DNA from: Bacteroidota bacterium
GTDB taxonomy: Bacteria > Bacteroidota > Bacteroidia > Chitinophagales > Saprospiraceae
Length of the DNA stretch: 12,410 nt
Direction of reading: 5' to 3'
NCBI GenBank assembly: GCA_029573365.1
Contig: JAKQGD010000008.1
Location: forward strand, 1-12,410
Every line of letters begins with the position of its first letter. Position 1 is the first letter of the stretch. Positions 6,120 through 12,410 of the stretch are shown here, piece by piece. The notes beneath the pieces were generated by a model. It was not told the origin of the DNA and did no database searches. It worked only from the letters and a program-made list of their open reading frames with translations. Made by a program: the position numbers and the translations under genes.

Positions 6120-9100
6120 TCAGGAGCCATTCTGGCCTTTCCCCTTTTTCTTAAATGGGTTAAAATCCTTGAGTTTGTCTTTGATTTTTTCTACCTCTTC
6201 ACCGGTTTTTTTGTTGAGTACCTCCTCGGCTTTTTTACGCAAAGAATCAGGAATTACACCCTTGGTCAGGGAGTCCACTTTGGTTATAACTTCGTCTTTT
6301 GCTTTTTGCTTTAGGGAGTCTATGGCTTTGGTGGCCATGTCTTCTGCCTTTGTTTTTACTTTTTGAACTTCTTCATTTACCCTCTTGGTGATGGTATCCC
6401 TGAGCTCAGCCTCTTTTTTCTTTACTTCTTTGGTGATGGTATCCTTAACCGTAGCCACAACGTCCCTGACAGCCTCACCGGCGGCTTGTTCCAATGTACC
6501 CCCTTTGCCTGACAATGGAGTTATCTTAACATTTGGTGAAGCCAGGCTGCCTGTCAGTTTTACGTTAAGATAGATATTGGGTCCCTGCTCGATGTTTATT
6601 CCTAGTTTCCCTGCTTCTTTCTCCAGCATGGAAAGGCCGGATTCGCCGACAGCGGTGACCTTATTTTTTTTGAGCAATTCGCGGGGTACTACCATGTCTA
6701 TGTTATAATCCATATCCTTGCCAAAGCCATGTCTGCCATACATCGACAAATCTATGCCCTTGATTGTTTTCTTGAATGCTTTAAGTTCTACAAATCCGTT
6801 GATGATCTCAAACCAGTTTTTTGTATTGTCCAGTTTGACTTCTGAGAGTTCGTTGAGACCAAGTTTTTCTGATATTACTTTGAGCGGTTTGAATCCTTTT
6901 ACAGAGCCGCTGAGAGTTTCAAACAGGCCCGATGCATCCAGCGATTGCAGGTCAGGACTCATGTCGCCCCCCAGATGGCCCTTCATGACAAGCGATGTGT
7001 TAAAAAAACCATTTATGTATTCTGCCACAGGAGCTGCTTTTTTGAGCATATCAATTTTTTTAATTGCTTCCGCAAATTTGATCTCTGACAGATCCAGTTT
7101 GATGGCAAAATCGGGTTTAGATATGTCTCTCGTGCTGTACAGCCCCTGCATAGCTATGGTGCCTCCGAGTGTGGAAGTCTTCATATCACGAATGGCAGCT
7201 TCCCTGTTATTGACCTCAATGACGCCAGTAAAGTCACGCAGATTGAGATTGGTGTAGGTCAGGTCTTTGATGTTTGTCTCTATGGCTACTCTTACTCTTT
7301 CCGGGACAGGCAGCACTCCATCCACGGTATCCCGGGCTGTGGAACTTCCGGCTAAAAACTGATTGGCATCAAAACGGTTGGATACAAAAGAGAGATTTCC
7401 GTCGAGGACGCCATTGTTAAAAAGATAGTCGTATACGTTGAGCAAGGCTCCTGATAGTTTGAGGTCACTGTTTTTGATGGTAGCAGACATGTTTTCGAGC
7501 TTCATGGCGTTTGCTGCTATGTTACCGTGTATGGCCACATTGTTGAGCTCGTGTTTATCGTAAAGGACTTTTCCGGCCTTTAGATCCAGATGCAGGGATG
7601 AATTTTTAAGCATCTCCTCATTGGGTCCTGCCGCAACGCCTGCAGTGGCATTTGTTGTTGTAGTTGTGGACTTTGCCATCCATTCGTTGAGATCAAGGAG
7701 GTCAGAGGTAAGTTTTATATCCGACCTAACAGATTTTTCACTGGAAAATGCAGCCAGAGGATTGCTTATAAGGGCATTTAACTTCATGTCGCTTTTTCCC
7801 ATGGTAATATTGTCCGAATGGGCTGTCACCTGAGATGGGGAGGCTGTAAGATGTGCTGACCCTACCTGGATAGCGGGCATGTCTTTTGACCTGTACCGGA
7901 CAGACGTGGCATCAGCTGTACCTTTAAACTGGATGGCTTTGTAATTTTCAGTCTGGACGTCACTCATTTTAGCCTTGAATTCAAGGTCGGCATTAATAAC
8001 TCCCGATAAATCCTCCATGCCTTCAATAGGGTAGGCTTGTCTTAAGGTGTTAAGGTCCACTCTTCCTTTGAGGTGTCCGTCCATGTCCTGGTTTCCTGTA
8101 AGATTGTTTACCAGCAGGTGACCGGAGACAGGGTCATTTCCTATCTTGAGTCTGAAAGTAGGTATGTTGATATTCATATCCTTATAATCAGACCTTGCTG
8201 CTTTTATCCGCATGTCTGCGAAAACATCCTTGATTTCCTGAGTCATTCCGGGATATTTGACATAGCCGTTGTCTACTTTGATTTTAATGTCAAAGGCAGG
8301 GTATTTGCCCAAAGATCCATTGTAGGCCCCCTTGACATATCCGTCAAAACTGGCCTTGCCGGAAGACTTGACAGAGGCAAAATCCTTAGTATAGGCTGAA
8401 GGCAATAACGACAGTAGACTTTTAAAACTTTCTGAGGCGGTTTTAAATGTAACATCAGTGAGGATGTCTTCTTTCTTAAACTGGAAAAAACCGTCAGCAG
8501 TAAAATCGAGGTCATTGAGTTTGGCCATGACGCCATTGAATGAATATTTGTCCTGTGGCAGGTCTATGTGTACGACGGCTTTGGCCTGTGCAGTTGCTTT
8601 GGTTAGGTATTTTGTTCCTTCATACTTTACATGCATCTCACTTATCTTAGTCTCTGTGGTAAGGTCGAAGACGTCTTGTGTAAAGTCTCCTGAACCGCTA
8701 TGATCCACTCCTAAAGCCCTGAACATAAGATTGCCGGGCACGTCGTGGTAAGTCAGGGTTCCGTTGTTGATTCTGTAGTCCTCGAGTTCAATCTTAAAAG
8801 CTGCCGAATCCTTGTCATTCCCTCCTTTCATGATGTTGTAATTGGCCAGGGTAGAGTCCATGGAAACGATGTTGATCTCAGGGTGGTCCAGAACCAGGCT
8901 GTTGATGTGCGGAATCTTGTTTTTGCCGATAAGTGAGGGCAGGCTCACATCGATGGTAGTGCGGTCAGCACTGTACAATGTGATGCCATAAAATGTATCA
9001 ACCCCTGTCACAAGCAGGCTGTCAATGCCAAAACTCACATCTGGAAAAGATCTCAGAAAGGAAATATCCAGGTCCTTGAATGTCACATTGGCATTTACAT

Positions 9101-9230
9101 GCTCGTTTACTTTTTTACCGAGGAATTCTACAGCCTTGTCTTTGTATACGAAGGGAAGCATCAGTGCTGCTACGACCAAACCTAAAACGGCAAGGCCCAA
9201 ATACACAAAAATTTTTCTTATAACTTTCAC
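6120..9230 (-). CDS. AsmA-family envelope protein with charged helical tail
   Basis: This 1036-residue protein belongs to the AsmA family, large proteins anchored in the inner membrane by one N-terminal helix and extending beta-rich into the periplasm. E. coli relatives (YhdP, TamB, YdbH) carry phospholipids toward the outer membrane; the same role here is inference. Seen: a membrane segment at residues 7-29; the AsmA start region (DISFLRSFPDVSFGIDSLLV, about 55-74); many amphipathic beta segments; a Thr-rich linker near residues 515-535 (KSTTTTTNATAG); and an AsmA C-terminal-like region up to about 907. Residues 908-1036 form a Lys/Glu-rich helical tail with DTITKEV and DTITKRV 15 residues apart, ending NPFKKKGKGQNGS. 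The start is GTG at 9230, preceded by AAAAG; no in-frame ATG is close upstream. No TAnnTTTG box was found in front of it. Neighbours are envelope genes downstream. Confidence 0.88.
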   Translation of the reverse strand: MKVIRKIFVYLGLAVLGLVVAALMLPFVYKDKAVEFLGKKVNEHVNANVTFKDLDISFLRSFPDVSFGIDSLLVTGVDTFYGITLYSADRTTIDVSLPSLIGKNKIPHINSLVLDHPEINIVSMDSTLANYNIMKGGNDKDSAAFKIELEDYRINNGTLTYHDVPGNLMFRALGVDHSGSGDFTQDVFDLTTETKISEMHVKYEGTKYLTKATAQAKAVVHIDLPQDKYSFNGVMAKLNDLDFTADGFFQFKKEDILTDVTFKTASESFKSLLSLLPSAYTKDFASVKSSGKASFDGYVKGAYNGSLGKYPAFDIKIKVDNGYVKYPGMTQEIKDVFADMRIKAARSDYKDMNINIPTFRLKIGNDPVSGHLLVNNLTGNQDMDGHLKGRVDLNTLRQAYPIEGMEDLSGVINADLEFKAKMSDVQTENYKAIQFKGTADATSVRYRSKDMPAIQVGSAHLTASPSQVTAHSDNITMGKSDMKLNALISNPLAAFSSEKSVRSDIKLTSDLLDLNEWMAKSTTTTTNATAGVAAGPNEEMLKNSSLHLDLKAGKVLYDKHELNNVAIHGNIAANAMKLENMSATIKNSDLKLSGALLNVYDYLFNNGVLDGNLSFVSNRFDANQFLAGSSTARDTVDGVLPVPERVRVAIETNIKDLTYTNLNLRDFTGVIEVNNREAAIRDMKTSTLGGTIAMQGLYSTRDISKPDFAIKLDLSEIKFAEAIKKIDMLKKAAPVAEYINGFFNTSLVMKGHLGGDMSPDLQSLDASGLFETLSGSVKGFKPLKVISEKLGLNELSEVKLDNTKNWFEIINGFVELKAFKKTIKGIDLSMYGRHGFGKDMDYNIDMVVPRELLKKNKVTAVGESGLSMLEKEAGKLGINIEQGPNIYLNVKLTGSLASPNVKITPLSGKGGTLEQAAGEAVRDVVATVKDTITKEVKKKEAELRDTITKRVNEEVQKVKTKAEDMATKAIDSLKQKAKDEVITKVDSLTKGVIPDSLRKKAEEVLNKKTGEEVEKIKDKLKDFNPFKKKGKGQNGS

Positions 9231-9420
9231 CTTTTCTTGATTTGCTTGATATAAAACGTGAATAACGTCCGTTACAGTTCTGCTTGTGGTTTTTTTATGA
9301 ATGTTTTAATTTTTAAAAAGAACCCAATACTGCTACTGGCTTTCACTAGGTTGTAACTCCTATAGAAACAAAAAGGACAGGCTCCGGGTTTGTTATTTTA
9401 TACAGCCAATAAATAAAAAA
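9231..9420. other. Intergenic region between proline dehydrogenase and AsmA genes
   Basis: This 190-bp gap is the largest in the window and separates two same-strand units. It is AT-rich at both ends. I see no reading frame with support, no TAnnTTTG match facing the AsmA gene, and no good hairpin with a T-tract after the proline dehydrogenase stop. The only ordered element is the 12-bp inverted repeat at 9263-9274. Confidence 0.5.
9263..9274. repeat. Short inverted repeat TAACG-TC-CGTTA upstream of the AsmA gene
   Basis: Perfect 5-bp arms TAACG and CGTTA with a two-base spacer lie 33 to 44 bp before the AsmA GTG. The spacing would suit a dimeric regulator binding near a promoter, but a 5-bp repeat is easily found by chance. 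Confidence 0.25.
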
Positions 9421-10614
9421 TCACTTTAAGCCTCGTCTTTTCATTTCTTTTTCTATCAGCGAAAGTTCTCTGCTCATTTCCCCGGTCACGGAGGTGTTTT
9501 CTTCTGTTCGCCTGATCAGGTAAGGTATGACTTCTTTTATGGGACCGTAGACGACATATTTGGCAGCGTTAAAGCCTGCTTTGGCGAGGTTGTACGTGAT
9601 ATTGTCACTCATGCCCAGCAACTGGCTAAAAAAAATATGCGGGTGGTCGTGCCTTATACTTTTCCGGTGTACCAGTCTGGCCTGGTGCATGTTGCTATTG
9701 ACATTGTGCGAGGCACAGCATGAAGCAATGGTATCGTGGTTTTCTATACAGTAACTCAAAGCATCATCGAAAGCCCGGTCTGTAGAATCCTTGTCCGGAT
9801 GGATGGGAGATGGGTATCCCATTTCTGCTGCCCTAGCCCTTTCTTTGTCCATATAGGCTCCTCTGACCATCTTCGCTCCGAAGACCAGATTTTTATCGAT
9901 GCATCTGCGGTGGTCCCTTTTTAAGTGATCGAGTTTGCTTACATTATACAGTTGATAAGTGTTGTAGACTGTGGCTTTTTCCTGATTGTACTTTTCCATC
10001 ATCTGTAACACGAGCTCATCTATGGGGTCCTGGAGCCAGCTTTCCTCTGCATCCACGTATATGCTGATGCCAAGTTCGTGGGCTTTGCCACAAATCTCAT
10101 CAAGCCTTTCGTATAGGTGTTGATAATTTCTTCTTTCGCCTTCGGTGAGTTCTACGCCAGCGTGCATTTTTTCGAGGATCTCATTGTCTACAAGCCCGGT
10201 TATTTTGGTACTTACCACAGGCACGGAGTTGTTGGATGCGGCCATCTCCAGAGCCCTGAGTATTTCTTGCATCACTGCGTCGAGGTCGTCCTCATCGCTT
10301 TTGCCTTCTGCACCATAATCCAGGACAGTTAATACATCGTATTCGTAAAGCCGGTCGATGGTTTTCTGGCTGTCAAGCAGGTTTTCGCCTCCGCAAAAAT
10401 GGCTGAATATGGTATTTCTTACAAAAAATTCGGTAAACGGTATTCTAAGCCTGATGGCAAAAAGGCCCAGCCAAGAACCCGCCTTTACAAGCGAATTGTT
10501 GTTCATAAATCTGAAAAGCAGGGCTGTTTTTTTTAGTTCTTTGTCGGATTTATTGGAAAAAGCAATTTCAGTGTTCGAAAAGTCGAGAATGAAATTCGGG
10601 TCAGGGTCTGTCAT
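9421..10614 (-). CDS. Proline dehydrogenase (monofunctional, FAD-dependent)
   Basis: This 397-residue enzyme oxidises L-proline to pyrroline-5-carboxylate with FAD, passing electrons to the quinone pool; it is the first step of proline catabolism. Active-site motifs align with those of E. coli PutA: KITGL (Lys137, matching Lys329), YVDAEES (Asp188, matching Asp370), KMVRGAYMDKERARA (248-262), ASHN (301-304), QLLGMSD (331-337), and YGPIKEVIPYLIRRTEEN (356-373) with Tyr356, Arg368, Arg369 and Glu372 matching Tyr540, Arg555, Arg556 and Glu559. It lacks the aldehyde dehydrogenase part of PutA, so a separate P5C dehydrogenase is needed; none is in the window. The wording of the C-terminal motif resembles mitochondrial PRODH, as in other Bacteroidota. 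It starts 9 bp after aroE and is probably the last gene of that operon. Confidence 0.93.
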   Translation of the reverse strand: MTDPDPNFILDFSNTEIAFSNKSDKELKKTALLFRFMNNNSLVKAGSWLGLFAIRLRIPFTEFFVRNTIFSHFCGGENLLDSQKTIDRLYEYDVLTVLDYGAEGKSDEDDLDAVMQEILRALEMAASNNSVPVVSTKITGLVDNEILEKMHAGVELTEGERRNYQHLYERLDEICGKAHELGISIYVDAEESWLQDPIDELVLQMMEKYNQEKATVYNTYQLYNVSKLDHLKRDHRRCIDKNLVFGAKMVRGAYMDKERARAAEMGYPSPIHPDKDSTDRAFDDALSYCIENHDTIASCCASHNVNSNMHQARLVHRKSIRHDHPHIFFSQLLGMSDNITYNLAKAGFNAAKYVVYGPIKEVIPYLIRRTEENTSVTGEMSRELSLIEKEMKRRGLK

Positions 10615-10623
10615 TTGAAACTA

Positions 10624-11361
10624 TTAAATTATCGGTTCGTTCCATATTTCCCATGCTTTTTCAGCCTGGTAAATCAGCATATCAAAGCCATTCTTTACTT
10701 TGGTGCCCCGGCGTAAACCTTCGGTCAAAAATAAAGTATTTTCAGGATTATATATCAGGTCGAAGAGAAAATAATTTTTGTCCAGTGTATCGTAGGGAAT
10801 GTCAGGCTTCCTGCCTGTATCAGGAGCCATGCCCAGGGGAGTAGTATTGATGACCAGATTGTAATTTTGTATCAGTGTGGGTGTAAGCTCGCCATAAGTG
10901 ATGCCCCGGGTTTTGTCCCGGCTTACTCGATCATATACAATCTTGAGTTTTTCAAGGGCGGCAGTTACAGCCATCGAAGACCCTCCGGTACCAAGGACCA
11001 GGGCTTTGGTTATGTTGGCTCCAGCCAGAAACTCAGTCAGCGATTTTTCAAACCCGAACACGTCCGTGTTATATCCGATCGATCTGTTGTTATTGAATTT
11101 TATAACATTGACAGCACCGGTTTCTAAGGCTGTTGGGTCCAGGTCGTCAAGCAGCGGAATTATTTTTTGCTTATATGGTATGGTGACATTAAGACCCGAA
11201 AATGACTTAGACCTGACTAAGTTGTCAAACTCCGAAATGTCCTGCAATGGATAAGCACTGTATTCGGCCTTTATGCCGGCTTTGGAAAATTTTTCATTGA
11301 AATATGCCGGCGAAAAGGAATGTGACAACGGATAACCTATGAGTCCAAAGTGTCTCATCAT
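10624..11361 (-). CDS. aroE: Shikimate dehydrogenase
   Basis: AroE reduces 3-dehydroshikimate to shikimate with NADPH in aromatic amino acid synthesis. With the start at 11361 the protein has 245 residues. It shows GYPLSHSFSP (residues 9-18; Ser15 and Ser17 bind shikimate), NVTIPYK (58-64) with catalytic Lys64, GAVNV (82-86) with Asn85, NTDVFGF with Asp100, the Rossmann loop GTGGSSMAV, NTTPLGM, and the C-terminal NGFDMLIYQAEKAW. The frame is open farther upstream to 11439, but those 26 extra residues would overlap the HIT gene and are unlike AroE, whose N-terminus begins just before the GYPLSHS motif. Two adjacent ATGs (11361 and 11358) are equally plausible. It lies between HIT (37 bp upstream) and proline dehydrogenase (9 bp downstream). 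At 245 residues it is slightly shorter than the E. coli enzyme. Confidence 0.93.
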   Translation of the reverse strand: MMRHFGLIGYPLSHSFSPAYFNEKFSKAGIKAEYSAYPLQDISEFDNLVRSKSFSGLNVTIPYKQKIIPLLDDLDPTALETGAVNVIKFNNNRSIGYNTDVFGFEKSLTEFLAGANITKALVLGTGGSSMAVTAALEKLKIVYDRVSRDKTRGITYGELTPTLIQNYNLVINTTPLGMAPDTGRKPDIPYDTLDKNYFLFDLIYNPENTLFLTEGLRRGTKVKNGFDMLIYQAEKAWEIWNEPII

Positions 11362-11398
11362 GCCAGAGATATTTTTACACCCATCATATTTTATCGGC

Positions 11399-11803
11399 TT
11401 ATGTATTAAGTATACTAGCCATCTCCTCAAACTCCTCACGGGAAGGTCGAATCGTTTTCCATCTCAGGTTATTGCCATCGCCTGATGACCTGGGTATCAG
11501 GTGAAAATGAAGGTGCAATACTTCCTGCTGGGCTTCGCGTCCATTGTTGCTCAGAATCTGTTTGTGGCTTACTCCGAGCTTTTCTTTAAACCTCTTGGCT
11601 ATTTCTCCAACCGCTGAGGCTACTTCTCTTAACTCATCATCGGGAATGTCAAAGATGTTGGCGTAGTGTTTTTTAGGGATGACCAGTGTATGATATCGGC
11701 TCACCGGATTTATGTCAAGAAAGGCAATGGTTTGTGATGTCTCCCACATTTTCCAGCAGCCTGATGTTCCGACTGCGATGCGACAAAAGATATAATCTTC
11801 CAT
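11399..11803 (-). CDS. HIT-family (histidine triad) protein
   Basis: This 134-residue protein is a small histidine-triad nucleotide hydrolase or transferase, probably of the HINT type acting on adenosine phosphoramidates or related nucleotides. The triad HLHFHLI is at residues 97-103, with His97, His99 and His101; the middle histidine of the triad is normally the nucleophile. The usual upstream landmarks are present: YIFCRI near the N-terminus, FLDINPVSRYHTLVIPKKHY (28-47) and AQQEVLH leading into the triad. The segment VGTSGCWKMWE after FCRI is slightly different from the common GEIPA form. Physiological substrate is not predictable. It starts 7 bp after the acpH-like stop and ends 37 bp before the aroE ATG, so it looks operonic. 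Confidence 0.92.
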   Translation of the reverse strand: MEDYIFCRIAVGTSGCWKMWETSQTIAFLDINPVSRYHTLVIPKKHYANIFDIPDDELREVASAVGEIAKRFKEKLGVSHKQILSNNGREAQQEVLHLHFHLIPRSSGDGNNLRWKTIRPSREEFEEMASILNT

Positions 11804-11810
11804 GGCGGTT

Positions 11811-12410
11811 TTAACTGTTATTGTCCTGAATGTTGCACTTACAGAATGTTTGCACCTGTTCTATTAGATCGGGAAAAAACAAGTTAAAATGTTTGTCCAA
11901 TGCTATCCTGTGGTCCAGCATATCGAGGTGGGCTCTCTCAAAATTATTGCTGAATGAAGCTTTGTTTTTGACCCGGGCAAAGGTCCACATAAGCCTGTCC
12001 ACATTGCTGCAACTCATGAGAAAATCACCATCCACCATCCGTTTTATAACCGGCCTGAATCTGTCTGGCAGCAGGTCGCTGTGCTCTATAAGCATGGTGT
12101 AGACCTTTGTAGTAAACTGCTCTAGTGTTTCGTCGCTGTAGCGGGCCCAGTTGACGCTCAGGAAATAATCATAGAGGATATCAACTGCAACGGGTGAATA
12201 TTTACCTTGAGTGGGCCTAAGCAAAGTTACAGATGCTTTTATACTTTGATGTCCGTCCGTAAAGGTGTCTATATATCGGTGCAGGACTGCTCCGGCCTGA
12301 ATGTCGGCAGGAAGCCTGGCTATCTCAGCTTTGGTCATCATGTCTGTAACAAAATTACCCGTCAGTAGGTAGGGGTCATGGCATGACAAAAGTGAGTGGG
12401 CCAGGTAATT
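11811..12410 (-). CDS. acpH: ACP phosphodiesterase, AcpH/DUF479 family (start lies beyond the right edge)
   Basis: AcpH removes the 4'-phosphopantetheine arm from acyl carrier protein, giving apo-ACP. The open frame continues to the window edge: the last bases on this strand encode NYLAHSLLSCHDP, matching the (M)NYLAH start of the family, so only the initiator Met is probably missing. A TTG at 12389 is therefore not the real start. The 199 visible residues, plus Met, agree with the roughly 193 of E. coli AcpH. Family features seen, counted from the edge, are LTGNFVTD (16-23), LHRYIDTFTDGH (43-54) and LDHRIALDKHF (165-175). It is the first visible gene of the acpH-HIT-aroE-proline dehydrogenase run, so that promoter is outside the window. 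Activity in this phylum is by homology; family members differ in which phosphodiester they cut. Confidence 0.88.
   Translation of the reverse strand, partial: NYLAHSLLSCHDPYLLTGNFVTDMMTKAEIARLPADIQAGAVLHRYIDTFTDGHQSIKASVTLLRPTQGKYSPVAVDILYDYFLSVNWARYSDETLEQFTTKVYTMLIEHSDLLPDRFRPVIKRMVDGDFLMSCSNVDRLMWTFARVKNKASFSNNFERAHLDMLDHRIALDKHFNLFFPDLIEQVQTFCKCNIQDNNS

Noticed and set aside
6385..6444. 15-bp direct repeat considered as part of a repeat array
   Set aside because: Only two copies, in frame within the AsmA coding tail, and explained by the DTITK(E/R)V protein repeat; not a CRISPR or mobile element end.
6718..7257. 179-codon plus-strand open frame
   Set aside because: It lies wholly inside the AsmA gene on the opposite strand, has no recognisable domain, and the AsmA frame has clear family features across the same bases.
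9321..9420. Terminator after proline dehydrogenase
   Set aside because: T-rich stretches exist, but no convincing stem precedes them on the minus strand.

Overview
The window looks like an ordinary chromosomal stretch from a member of the Bacteroidota. Evidence: it carries a DUF3276 PUR-type nucleic-acid-binding gene, a DUF3810 membrane protein, a Bacteroidota-style AsmA protein with a charged tail ending in NPFKKK, and a futalosine-pathway menaquinone gene. Several starts are preceded by TAnnTTTG elements, the -7 box of Bacteroidota promoters, and Shine-Dalgarno sequences are not obvious. I cannot name the genus. I see no insertion sequence, phage gene, CRISPR array, tRNA or rRNA.

Layout. 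Positions 1-610 (minus) hold the N-terminal part of a LytS/YehU-type sensor kinase that runs off the left edge. It is divergent from a two-gene plus-strand unit (758-2594): an RluA-family pseudouridine synthase and a DUF3810 membrane protein with an HExxH motif. That unit converges on a long series of minus-strand genes. Read in the direction of transcription from right to left, these are: acpH-like ACP phosphodiesterase (open at the right edge), a HIT-family protein, aroE and proline dehydrogenase, closely packed and probably one operon; a 190-bp gap; a 1036-residue AsmA-family protein; a 119-residue exported protein; an ABC half-transporter with an Asp in place of the catalytic Glu; the PUR/DUF3276 protein behind a well-formed promoter; and futalosine hydrolase (mqnB).

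How the genes work together. The window is mainly housekeeping: RNA modification, menaquinone synthesis (mqnB), aromatic synthesis (aroE), proline catabolism, acyl-carrier-protein turnover, envelope biogenesis (AsmA, exported protein, ABC transporter) and signalling (LytS-type kinase). AsmA, the exported protein and the exporter are neighbours and all concern the envelope, but the 100-bp gaps and a separate -7 element argue against one tight operon.

No gene-free stretch reaches 300 bp. I found no convincing new biological system. The points most worth checking are the DUF3810 HExxH protein paired with RluA, the degenerate Walker B of the ABC protein, the near-leaderless rluA promoter, the charged repeat tail of AsmA, and start sites that automatic calling would get wrong (aroE, acpH, two GTG starts).
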